Shown: positions 11,701 through 22,113 of the stretch, piece by piece | Layout: every line of letters starts with the position of its first letter | How positions within the stretch are numbered: the first letter of the stretch is position 1 | From: Coccinella septempunctata | Taxonomy: Eukaryota > Arthropoda > Insecta > Coleoptera > Coccinellidae | DNA: 64,000 nt | Assembly: GCF_907165205.1 (NCBI RefSeq) | Contig: NC_058195.1 | Span: 17,918,001-17,982,000, forward strand | Direction: 5' to 3' | Program-made: the position numbers and the translations under genes | The notes under the pieces: generated by a model | Databases searched by the model: none | What the model was told of the DNA's origin: nothing | The model's input: only the letters and a program-made list of their open reading frames with translations

Positions 11701-14700
11701 ATTCATGGAATATATCTTGATTCAAATTTTGTGAAAATTGGTAAAAAGCATAGAAAGAATGACATTGCCGGAAGGAGACTGCTTTTGGTATAGGAATTCC
11801 TATTTTTCTGTGCTCGTCAAAAGTTGAAACCATAGAAATACTGGAAAAAAGTGTTTTTGACCATTTTCTATTATTTATATTGTTACAAACCATATGATGT
11901 TATATATTTTTGAAATCAGTAAAAATTAAGCTTTCGAAAAATTGCACAGAAATCTAGTGTTCCCTTTTAAAAAACATAACTTTGGGTCATAGCTTCGTAA
12001 TTGAAAATCCTGCTATAAAGGCGAGCACGCCACTGGATTCTACGTAAAAAAGTGTCTGCATAATGTTTCAATTTCAGAGCTCCATCATCAGTATTAGCAG
12101 AGATATAAATTTATTTCGATATCGCCATTTTTCCACTTTTTGCATATAACTCGAAAACAAAAGAAAGTGGCCAAAGATGACTACTACTATTGTTTGTTTC
12201 TCAGAAAAAGAGAACGAGAATGGGGTATCAGATTTTGTGTTTCTCCTCTGGTTTAAAAACTGTAGTGCTAAAACATCGAAATTTTTTTTTGCAGAATCCA
12301 ACGTTGAACGTTTCGTTATTGAAAATAAGTATCCCATAAACTAAACTATACTATGATATAAGATTTCGAAAGAGAATCTGTTCGTCCATCATACTGGAGC
12401 TAAATCAATTAAATTGACGACAAAAATCAGTTGCTATTCGACAAAAACTATCCCAGATTTTAGACTCTATCGAATTATTGATTCAAATCGAGCAACGAAA
12501 CAAAACAAATGTAAGGCACAATTTTCAATTATTTTGCTTATCCTGCACAAATTGTGACCATGGGGTTTCGAATATTGTTGATATTTTTATCATTTTATCA
12601 CTTAAGAGGGATCTACACCGTTTTTTTTAATAATTCAATTCAATCAGTTGGTCACCTCGGAAAGTCAGAAATTTTGTATTCTTCAAACAGAAAAAAAAAT
12701 TTTAATGGAAGAACAAATATTCATTCATGATATTAACTTTCCGAGGTGCAATTATCTCTTCTATGAATTTCCACATGAAAAAATTTCTCTAAAAGTCTGG
12801 CCATTGGCTACAATTCGTATCCTGGTGAAATTGAAAAAAAACGTTCGTTAAATGCTGCCATCTTTTTAACGAGTGTAACGAGTGTGGAAACTATTGTAAT
12901 ATCCGTAACTTCTACTTCTACTATCGTTCAAGTGTTCCGGAACACCCCAAATTCTGGTAGTCTTTCCCCCCTTTACGCCTTATACGGATGGCGGGAAAGT
13001 CCTGTGGTATAAACTCCTCTTAAAACTTTTATGAATATAACAAATAATATTAATGATTACACGGGATTAATGTCGTTGATTTGAAGATTGGAGCATCAAT
13101 AATATCAACCTTTAAAATTCCAACGACTTTTGATTTTTCTGCAGCGGAATGACACATCGACAGTTCGTTATTGAAAATAACACGACTCTACAAAAAAATT
13201 TTTGTTCTTTGTCCTAACGTTTATACTAGGATTTTCCGGTTAATTATGCACAAAAACGAAAAGAAAATAACTTTTTTTGGTATAAAGTTTGCTTTTGTGA
13301 TAGTTATGGTATTAATAGTCGTTCTTCATTTTTTTTATTATATAATTTTTAATAATTCAAAAACACCGTCCGATGAGAGTGGTGTGTTTACGTTTACAAG
13401 GTGCCGCTAGAGGGCACTCGAGTCATAAACAATGATCAGGTGTTGTTTACTAGCCCAGACAAACTTCAAATATCGTCAAGAAAGTGTTAATATGATGCTG
13501 ATGCATTTTGTTTTATATGTGGTCAATTTATTATTATTCGTGACGTGAAATACGAATTGAATACATCTCACGTTCTCTCTGAAGCCTATGAAGCATATTT
13601 TGACTTTCCTGTTTGAAATCAAGACAAGCCATGGGCTCCACAAGTTGCTTGTTTTTATTGTAAATGCTATCGTTGAATCAGTCTCCTAAACACAGAAGCA
13701 AAGTTTTTCATGCCATATATTTTTTTTTCGTCTAATTGGGATCTACACTATCGAAATTTTATGCTTTGCAGTCAAAGTCAAATTTGGTGTTGACCCGTGT
13801 AATCATAGGCGTAGCCAGGGTTGAGTTTCGGGGGGGGTTTTGAAATGAAATTTTTCTGATTTTGACATATAAATTGAGACTTTTTGAAACTAATATTATG
13901 TAACTATATTATTTCGGGGGGGGTTTGAACCCCCAAAACCCCCCCCCTAGCTACGCCCGTGCGTGTAATCATCCATAAACTGAACAGAAATTTTACCGAT
14001 TTGAGTTATAATATTTCGAAAACAAATCAGATCTTCCCTATTGAGATGAATACTTATTGTAAAAATTGTAATCGAAATAAACATTAATATTATTATTATT
14101 ATTATTATTATTATTAAGACTGGGCTTTTTAAAACGAAACAGACGAGACAACCACCTTAATTGTTGAAGAAAGTAATTACCAATAATAATTATTTCGTTG
14201 TCTAATGTTGACAATTAATGGTTACCATCGTAACCACAGAATGAATTAGTCAAATAATTGATGATTTCACATAGCATGGTTAGCGGAATGACTGGTACTG
14301 TACGAAATTCAAAATTGAATATCTCGAAAACAAATGCATTAAATGAGAAAAAAATTAATACGCTGAATTCAGAATAAAAAGACCTTTCAAATGGGGTATC
14401 ACTCACCCTATCTTTCCTATTCAAAATTTAGGGGTTGGTGTTCTAACACTAAGGGTTGAAGCGATATATTTGTGAATTTTATCTTGAAAGTTGTCCCCCT
14501 CGAAACAAAAATCGATGTGTCCGAGCATTTTTTCGAAATAAATTTATTCCGCCCGTTATCTCGTCTGTTTCGTTTTAAAAAGCCCACCCAGTATATGTAC
14601 CTTTATCTCGGAAAGTACTAGAGCAGAATCAATTAAATATAATTGAAAACTGTATTGCTATTCGACGAAAACCCTCCAAGGTTTTAGTTTCAATCGAAGT

Positions 14701-15698
14701 CATTCAAAGATTGGAAACTGAGCAACAAAACGAAGAAAATTTTATGTTAAAAATTTAAAAAATGGGGTTGCATGGTACTCTGTGCCTGAACGTAAGACTT
14801 TACTCTAAAGTTTTTGGTAATTTGGCAGATCCGACACAAATTGTCGGCTAATTAATCCCTCAGTGTTTTTTAGAACCCGTAAAAAAATTAAAACCTGTCA
14901 ACTCGTCATCGCTTTCCAAAGGCTGCATCTTGGAAGGGAGGTCGATTTCGAAAAAAATTTAATAAGAACAACCCCTGCTTATTTTCATCGAGGAATCATC
15001 TCCCTAAGTCCTTCGCATTTGTTTACAGACACCCTGTATACTCGGATCAGCGACTTTGACAGGACCGACAATGAACTGAAAATAAAGAACGTTGATTTTT
15101 CGTCTGATGAAGGAGTCTGATATAGACTCCGAAACGTTACAATATAAAATTATAATTTCAACGCTCTTTATTTTCAGTTCATTGTCAGGCAACAATTTTT
15201 TCTAGTTGATTTGCTCCTGACAAATTAGTGCAAGAATTTACGCAGGAGCAAATCGTTTATTTCATTTTTAATTGATTTTGTTTCAGAGATTGGGAGTGAA
15301 AACCCTAAAAAGTTTATTAAGTCTATATTTTTTCGATTTCCTGTGGTTTTCCTAAATTTTTATCAATTTTCTGAGAAAAATGTCCCTCGTTGAATATCAT
15401 TCATCCCGCCTTGGTGATTCAAAAAGAGGGTTTATCTCAATAAGTGCAGGGATAAATGATAAATCATATTCCTGGAAAAAAATAATTACCTGTACGGCGC
15501 GTCCTTTGTTACACAAGAAACAATGACTACTGCTTTTCCTTTGTATCCGATTATTTGAATAGTCGGATAAGTCCTGCGGATCGACGTAGAAGAAATACCT
15601 ACTAAGGTACTAAAACCTTCACTTTCATAACGAAACCTAGAACGATCTGGGGCAGGCTGCTCTGTTATCTTGACGAAAGGTGTGTAAGTAGGTTCCAT
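8705..15698 (-). CDS. dl: Dorsal-type Rel/NF-kB transcription factor, divergent
   Basis: Rel homology transcription factor acting downstream of Toll in immunity and, in many insects, dorsoventral patterning. Six exons (15698-15490, 11048-10870, 10812-10589, 9811-9502, 9384-9349, 9120-8705) give 457 residues in phase. The Rel N-terminal domain starts at FVKITEQP (8-15), the YPTIQIIGYKG and SCVTKDAPYR blocks follow, then the immunoglobulin-like dimerisation domain with FTAVRLCFQVF and VRFYEEKNGVLVWE, and a basic NLS RKRKKPK at 287-293. No ankyrin repeats. The C-terminal region is short. The DNA-contact loop reads RFRYESEGFS where the family has RFRYxCEGRS: Cys to Ser at 26 and Arg to Phe at 29. 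Exon 5 is a 36-nt microexon. The ATG is preceded by an in-frame stop 21 nt upstream. It could be a Dorsal paralogue rather than the main Dorsal. Confidence 0.93.
9198..9322. mobile_element. Short MITE in Dorsal intron 5
   Basis: About 125 bp with imperfect inverted ends: the left reads ACTTGGTGGTGAAATTAACA and the right, reversed, CACCTGGTGGCAAACTTTAC; both continue into ACAAAC.CGATAG. It sits wholly within the intron between the 36-nt exon and the last exon. A related single end (CCACCTGGTGACGAAACTCA) occurs at 44031. Confidence 0.5.
9899..10342. mobile_element. Fold-back element, copy 1, in Dorsal intron 3
   Basis: Arms carry GAGGGTCTCGAGAACTAT on the left and its near-complement before 10342 on the right. 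The interior (CTTGAACCTTCTTAGGCACT near 9943) matches the copy at 16295-16950. The terminal GGGTGGGCAAA part is missing here, so this copy looks trimmed. Confidence 0.6.
11150..12283. mobile_element. 1.1 kb fold-back element in Dorsal intron 1
   Basis: The left half begins TACAGGGTGGGCAAATTTCG and runs as a near-perfect inverted copy of the right half, centred near 11700; each arm is about 550 bp. The right end lacks the complement of the TACAGGGTGGG terminus and stops in a T-run, so the right tip is truncated. Both arms contain short open frames on opposite strands that are by-products of the symmetry. No transposase is visible. Confidence 0.8.
13404..13418 (+). promoter_or_regulatory. CTCF-like motif in Dorsal intron 1
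   Basis: CCGCTAGAGGGCACT matches the CTCF core with one substitution in the GGCGC box. Unlike most of the others it lies inside a gene, in the long first intron. Confidence 0.25.
13807..13962. mobile_element. 156-bp hAT-like MITE
   Basis: Ends are AGGCGTAGCCAGGG (left) and the complement of GGGCGTAGCTAGGG (right), with G/C homopolymer runs just inside. It is flanked by the direct repeat GTGTAATCAT at 13797-13806 and 13963-13972, a target duplication of 8-10 bp as expected for hAT-type insertion. Located in Dorsal intron 1. Confidence 0.75.
14092..14115. repeat. ATT microsatellite
   Basis: About eight ATT units immediately next to the left end of the following element. Confidence 0.8.
14117..14605. 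mobile_element. TIR element of about 490 bp
   Basis: The left end has GGGCTTTTTAAAACGAAACA followed by GACGAGA; the right end contains the exact complement at 14569-14595, next to ACTGGGTGGGC. The interior has no coding capacity. Located in Dorsal intron 1. Confidence 0.65.
15059..15187. mobile_element. Fold-back remnant resembling a Penelope-like retroelement end
   Basis: GACAATGAACTGAAAATAAA on the left is mirrored by its complement at 15159-15187 (TTTATTTTCAGTTCATTGTC). The interior holds the hammerhead-like core described next. Penelope-like elements are known to carry hammerhead ribozymes in their terminal repeats, which is why I suggest that origin. No reverse transcriptase or GIY-YIG frame is present nearby. 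Confidence 0.45.
15104..15138 (+). ncRNA. Hammerhead-ribozyme-like core
   Basis: CTGATGA (15104-15110) is followed by a perfect 6-bp stem GGAGTC/GACTCC (15112-15117 with 15125-15130, 7-nt loop) and then GAAAC (15131-15135). This is the order box 1, stem II, box 2 of a hammerhead ribozyme, with one extra A between box 1 and the stem. ACGTT after box 2 can pair with AACGT just upstream (15089-15093) as stem III; a convincing stem I is missing. Cleavage activity is uncertain and this copy may be decayed. Confidence 0.45.
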
Positions 15699-15737
15699 CG
15701 TAAAATGTTTATCTTCCTCCTATTGTTACGGGAAAAT
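15699..15737 (-). other. Probable Dorsal 5' UTR part and splice acceptor
   Basis: The minus strand has a good acceptor (ATATTTTCAG ending at 15738) 39 nt before the Dorsal ATG, implying an upstream non-coding exon. A possible donor for it (GTAAGGTAGGTAAGT) lies on the minus strand near 17368. Inference from splice signals only. Confidence 0.35.
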
Positions 15738-16294
15738 CTGAAAATATTTCTATGCTCTAATGGATGTGATACAGCTTATTCGTTGAATTTTAGGGGAATT
15801 ACTGAATACCGTTGTAAATCTTATCAATGAATCTCCTTAACGACACCCTTGTAAACAATTTGTCACTTCAGTTTTTGAATGCAAATTAACCTGCAAATGG
15901 ATATTTGCGGCAATTACTACCTGGTTTTCCTCAGAAACGGGTACGAATTTTACGATTCTGTTGAATAGCTGTCTATAGAATCATTTTTAGAAGGTTCCTA
16001 ATCGATTTTTAAATATCTCAAACGAACATTCTTGAATGGACCTTTCGTGGAATTAATGTACAGTAAGTAATCAGGAAAATCTACGAAAGGGTCTATCAAT
16101 ATTCAAAATTTCAGTATTTCAGGTACACAGAGGGTGTTCCGGTTAATGTTCTAAAATGTGGTGTCACTTTATCATGAGCCCCAAAAATGATAAATATTTT
16201 GTCAAAATTTGAGACGAATGAACGATCACGTTCTGAAATATATTACTATCTGTTTTATCAAACAAGTACCTACTAGAAGGAATACACTCTGAAG

Positions 16295-16950
16295 TACAGG
16301 GTGGGCAAAACTCGTTGTCGACTCTGAGGGGATCTCGAACTATAGCAGCTAGAAAAAATCTCGAACTATAGCAGCTAGAAAAAAACGGATGACACATCCT
16401 CGAGCTCTTCATTAATGACTAATCCAAATCTGAAAACAGAATCGGCCTATCATTTTTAGATTTCGAGTTATAAACAAAAATTGAGATTTTTAAGATTCCG
16501 AAAAGTTTTCATAACCCTTTTGTCTTTGAAGTTACAGATCTGAAACTTGAACCTTCTTAGGCACTTTCATACGTAGAATCTACTGACAAAAGATTTTTTT
16601 CCAACTCAAAAATAACAAATTCAATGAAAGTTTGCATTTAAAAAAATTAAAGTTCACCTAATGATTGGAAATACGAAATGAAAGAATATTTTGAGCTCAG
16701 CAGTGGATTCTACATAAAAAAGTGCCTGTAGAAGGTTCAAGTTCCAGATTTGTAACTTCAAAGACAAAAAAGTTATAAGAATTTTACGAAATTGTTTAAC
16801 TCAAAAACGAAGTATCGTAATAAGAGACTGCGGTTTTCACCATTCTTTGTTTCTCCGAAAATGAGCTAGGAAATGTGTCATCTGTTTTCTTCTAGCTGCT
16901 AAAGTTCTCGAAATCCTCTCAGTAGACAACGAATTTTGCCCACCCTGTAC
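16295..16950. mobile_element. Fold-back element, copy 2, upstream of Dorsal
   Basis: Perfectly paired ends: TACAGGGTGGGCAAAACTCG on the left and its complement (TTTTGCCCACCCTGTA) on the right at about 16935-16950. Arms of about 300 bp. A 26-nt piece (ATCTCGAACTATAGCAGCTA...) is duplicated in tandem in the left arm. Shares interior sequence with 9899-10342. Confidence 0.8.
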
Positions 16951-17749
16951 AGGGTGCCTAAATTCTCTAAGGAAAAAATTTTAATTTTTCAAACGATTTT
17001 ATAGGTATAAATATAAATATATCTACTACCTACTATATGCTATATAATGTAAATATAGTAACGCTGTGCATTTATTTCAAAACTAAACCCGTTAAAAAAT
17101 GAATTACAACACTGGTGGTTCATCCCTATAATTGCAAGGGTTAATCACCCTTAAAACTTGTTTGGCAAGAAATTATTATTTCCTGTGCTTCGAAGATTTG
17201 GATGCATGGAGTCTGATTTAAATTCAGACATATTCAATTCAATCTGAATGTGATCAAGAGGAATAAAATAATAAATAAAATCTTCTTTTTGGAGTTAAGC
17301 AAAGTGTTTACTTTGCTTCAAACGAAGTATTCATTACCTAATATCCTTAAAAGAAAAAACTTACCTACCTTACAAATCCAATCAATTTTTCATCGACAAA
17401 ACTTCAATTTGAAATTGTGGTAAATCCTACGATATGGGAGCACTATCACTACAACTTCTCATCCAAAAATAGAGAACAGACTGAATCACAGAACACAAAT
17501 AAAGTGAATATTCCTTATTTAACCACCAGGTATACACAAATCACAGAATAATATATTCAGGCATAAAGTTGAGCGAAAAAGTATGAGAGAGACCAATACT
17601 TCACGCAGCCAATCCACAAAATAGCACCACCGTAGCTCCGCCTTCTCTGACCAATTGAATTCTTCCCCAGTGTGACGTAATATATACAGGGAGATTTACG
17701 ATGAATAACTAACATTCAGAAGAAGCAATTTGCAATAGTATTTGATTTT

Positions 17750-18300
17750 TTTTAAATGTAACACCCTATATTTGACCTCAAAAATGGAATGGCAAGCTCA
17801 AGTTATGATGAGTTTCTTCAGATTACTTTATAGCTCAGAAGCACCCTTTACGAGATAATGGCGAAACGCGAAACATTGAAAATACGGAGTTTTTTTTATT
17901 TATGAAGAAACTAGTTACGCCAGCGGTTCAGACAAGTTAGCTACTTCTACATATAAAAGAAAATTTCAACTCTGGAATATACAGAGTGATTATAATTAAT
18001 TCTCAAACATCAACTACAAATAATAGTCGAAAACGTTCATATTTCAAATTGCACACCCGGTATTTCTATATCTCGTTGAACGTAAAAATTAATTTCGAAA
18101 CTATCTTTATAAAATTTTCCTATATCTAAACCTGATAGTTTCTGAGCAATTTTCGATTTTTAATCAAAACTAGTAAACGATTTTCGCCATTATCTCGTAA
18201 ACGTCCTTCTAAGGTATAAAGTGATCTGAAGAAAATCATCATAATTTGATCTTGCCATTCCATTTTTGAGGTCAAATACAGGGTGTTACATAAAAAAGTG
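17750..18300. mobile_element. Fold-back element with GTAACACCCT ends
   Basis: ATGTAACACCCTATATTTGA plus CCTCAAAAATGGAATGGCAAG at the left is mirrored by CTTGCCATTCCATTTTTGAG and GTCAAATACAGGGTGTTACA at the right. A second mirrored block contains GATAATGGCGAAA. No coding capacity. Confidence 0.7.
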
Positions 18301-18866
18301 TAACTTTTATCTATATCTTTGTTTTCTAATACCCTGTATTGTATATTAAAATTGCGCTTTTCAACATATCAAAAAAAATATTTTCAAAATATCTTTATTT
18401 ACTCCCTCAAAATGAGCGCCGCCACGTCTGGGGTTGGCTACCCGGTATAATAAACGTCTTGTCTCTAATTGTTCTTCCAATAAAAAAAAAACTCAAAAAC
18501 TAGTTCGGTCAAGTTGGCAGGTCATTTTCATTGATAATGAACTATATTGTGTCAGCTTATTGAATGTCTCCACTCAGAGTTTGCCTTGAGTGGATTTTCT
18601 TAGGTTTTTTATTCAGATATTAATATTGTAACAACCTTAAAGATTTCAAGGAACAAATCTCATTAAATATGAGACTTTGAAAATCACTCAGAATATGATG
18701 GAAAACTTTGGTCTATATCTTTGTTTTCGAAGACCCTGTCCTATATGACAATAATTTTAACTTTTGAACACCCTATACACACACCACAAGAAAAGATTTT
18801 CGAAATTTCTTCATTACTCCCGCAAAATAAGCGCCGCGTCTGGGGTGGGCCACCCGGTATATTATG
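18300..18866. repeat. Diverged direct repeat, about 160 bp, twice
   Basis: The blocks 18300-18460 and 18708-18866 both start TATATCTTTGTTTTC, pass through an ACCCTGT motif and end GCGTCTGGGGTKGGCYACCC followed by GGTATA. They frame 18460-18707, which has no recognisable content. They could be two degraded insertions of one element or long terminal repeats of a lost one. Confidence 0.5.
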
Positions 18867-18980
18867 TATCAACAATTCTGAGCAACTGAAGTAATAAAGA
18901 TATATATTTATCGAAATTGTTTTATATAAATGAACATCATTACATAAAAAATCCATGAAATCAATTTTCACGTATAAGCC

Positions 18981-21900
18981 TCATTCTTGCTCATATGCAG
19001 TTTCGTCCAGGTCATAGGCGGCCTTTTCTTGTTTTTTCGTTTGACGATACAAATATTCCTTAGTCATGCTCATTGCTGAGAACATTTGTCGACTTTTCCT
19101 CAAGATTGGATCACTGAGGTACCAACTGTCGCTAGGCCTGAAGACGTTTTCCCAATGGCATTTCCATATCATCCATCGCATATAATAGATGGAATAGCCG
19201 ATTGATGAATATATGGGCAAATACAGCACCGCGTTCATCATCTGTAAACACAGTTAAATTTTCGCGAAACACCTCTAAGCTTTCATCATAATTCGTCTCG
19301 AATTGGGCTATAGAAGCTAGATAGACAGATAGATAAAATATTCTGTGTTCTGTATCGAAACTTTGGACAAGGAATAAATTAATTTATTGGTCTGTGATCT
19401 GAACGTAGTGCTTAGCTTGTACCGCCATATGATTCACAGAACTTCGTATACAAAATTAGTCACTAAGAAATTTCGATGGAGATCAGCATATCATAGAAAA
19501 TCATAAAGTTTGCTAATTTCCTTCGAAATTATGTGTTTGAATTAGTGGAAATATGGGACATATGCTTTTGTCTTCATCTGGGTTTCGATATGGAGGAGAT
19601 TGAATCGGTTCTCGTTTCATACTTGGTGGCGCTCTGTATTACTCCATAGTCGATAGCACTCAGTAGCGTCTGCCAGTATTGAATAAGAGTCCCGTCAATT
19701 CCAAACCATTTTTCCATCGGAGAAGAAGCTATGTTGCCCTGACGTGGTCGAATGAGACCTAAACCATGGTAAGCATCTGCTTTTCTTCAGTGGCGGGGGT
19801 ATACATCTGAACAGAGACAACCATCAGAGGTTGCCTCTGATCTGAATTAATCTTTATTATTATGTGTTTGGTTATAAGCGATTTTTTCTCAATCCTCTGA
19901 TGAGCCAACGGCAATACACTCACCAACTGTTTTGCAACGGAAATATCCATCACACGCATTTTCTCGTAGAACTCCCATACGCTCATAATCCACATTACGC
20001 ATAGTATCGCCGGTGACAGAAATAGCAAGATTTGCCAGTAGAAGGGCAACCGGAAGCCAAGCATGAAATGTAGATCATCTACGACGGTGGTCAGTCCGTA
20101 AATGTACAAAATGACACCGGTCTGAATCAAATTCATCAGTAGAATCATCGGCCCTTTGACAACCATCCAAATGAGTTGCTTCTGTATAAAAGTACTGAAT
20201 GAAGTGAACATCGTGGTGCCGCACAGAAAAGCGACTGCGTAAACTGCGCAACTGATCACCATGAAATAGTTTTCAACTTTAGGGAATCTGTTGAAAATCG
20301 TTCTCACGATGACGAAAGTAATCAGCATACACTTCGAGAACACTGAAACAAAGGACCAATCTATGGTTAAGTCATAGAGAAGTAATCACAGAACACTCAT
20401 ACAATAATATGAATTCTTTGGTTCACCCTAAATTTTTCTTTTCTTTTCTCGGAGGATGAGATAAAACTATAATAAACTCTGTTTCTACTCACCTACGAGA
20501 AAAACTTGTGAATAAAAAATCCACTGCCATAGCCTTTCCGGCCCATCCAATCTTTGCAGCATTCTAGGAACTTTGGACCAAAATTCGGGTTCTGTATCTC
20601 CCATGATTTCTTCAATACTCTGGCTGGAGAAATAGCTGAGGTTTCCACAAAGACTGAAGTAAAGCACACCGTAAAGAGTTGTGACCGTAATATTCACGAG
20701 CATCAACATCAGGGCATTCAAATAAGAATGTCCCCTGAACTTATTCTGTGCTCCCAGAGTTCGCAATCCCCCTAATGAAAAAAAATATATGTAAAACAAT
20801 GAATAAGTGAAAAAATATGTAGGGGAGAGTTCCTTTGAATCGGACGGCCCATGAACCGGACGCTACAGTTTTCTACTACACTCGATGGTAATTTAGCACC
20901 CTTTACGTAAATCCCATTTTTGCAACAAGGCGCGAGCCACAGGGTTGGCCATTTTCCAAGAGATATCGATCGATGTTGCAAAAATAGGATTTACGTAAAG
21001 GATGCTAAATTACTATCGAGTGTAGTAGAAAACTGTAGCGTCCGGTTCATGGGCCGTCCGATTCAAAGGAACTCTCCCCTACGGGAAGGCGAAAAATAAG
21101 GGAGTTCTCACCTCCACCTATACCATTGGAGTTGATGACGTATTCAAAACATATTATCCAAGGGGTCTTGTTCTTGAAAACATTCCAGTCCCAGTAAAAA
21201 ATATATACGAGGCCACTGCCTGAACCGCGCTGTATGAGTGAACAATATAACAGGATGGTGAATTCGATTGCTGCGAATATGAGTGACCAATACACAACTT
21301 TTTCTATGACCATTATACCTTTGAAAGTTATCGCGTACGCAATCAATGTGACCCCCAAACAGTATCCCACACTTTTCCACTGAAACATTCCTTGAAGAAA
21401 CTGTTAGTTTCCAAACCATTATTGGGTTTTTTGGGGGTCTCGACTTACCGATATCTATGTTTTGAACTACCAACCACCAATATTGATTGTGACTACTTTC
21501 CCATAAAGCTTTGTCACATTTGGGTTTCCCATGAAGGTCATAGCAATCCAATCGTTTAGAAACGTTAGTTTCAAGGGTGAAACAATACTCCGTGTTCCAG
21601 TCGTTATTGCAGGAGTCCCAACCTGCAGTAAATATTTCAACTTATTCTAAGTATGATCACACAAGATTCGATTTCACACACCTCGACCCAAGCCAATTGT
21701 TTTTGGGCAAACGGAAAGCTTTACATGAACTTACCGCTCTGGGTGGAGAAAGAATTAATCATATATCTGGCAAGATAGGCTAGCACGCTCAAATCCTCTA
21801 CGAGCATCACTAGTAAATATAAAAGACAGAGATATCCCATCCCTTTGAAAACTGGACAAAGGGCCCAAATACGAATAAGTCCTTTTTGACCATATTGGCT

Positions 21901-22113
21901 CAAGCTCAACTCCAAAATCACCAAGGGTATGCCAAGAGCCGTACTGAATAAAAGATAGGGTCCTAAGAATCCAGCTCCTAATACTTTCATATTGTTGAAG
22001 AGGTGCAGAGTATTGCTGAGGCCAAGTACGAATCCTATCAAACCAACCGTATAATAACGATTGGAAGTCCATGTAGTTTGTAGATTAGTGAAGCTCAAGG
22101 TACTATCACTCAT
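18981..22113 (-). CDS. Divergent SLC6 (neurotransmitter:sodium symporter family) transporter
   Basis: Membrane carrier of the SLC6 fold. Six exons (22113-21735, 21622-21449, 21390-21112, 20771-20493, 20342-19924, 19241-18981) give 596 residues, the usual family length, with about 12 hydrophobic segments. Family marks: a TM1 ending in GAGFLGPYLLF (47-56), GIPLVILELSLSQYGQKG after TM2, a long Cys-containing second extracellular loop with an NVS glycosylation site, and the TM6-IL3 region with LGAQNKFRGHSYLNAL. The normally invariant GNxWRFP of TM1 reads SNTLHLF (33-39), so the Arg of the outer gate is His and the Trp is lost. Substrate is not predictable; insects have several lineage-specific SLC6 carriers of this kind. 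Intron 3 hosts a MITE. The start is the first ATG in frame. Confidence 0.9.
20819..21082. mobile_element. 264-bp MITE with about 115-bp inverted arms
   Basis: Begins GTAGGGGAGAGTTCCTTTGA and ends with the exact complement. The two arms are nearly identical and only about 30 bp separate them. It lies in SLC6 intron 3. I could not find a clear target duplication. High arm identity suggests recent insertion. Confidence 0.85.

Noticed and set aside
12074..12337. Open frames in Dorsal intron 1 on both strands with the same peptide
   Set aside because: The identical peptides come from the two arms of a fold-back element, not from genes.
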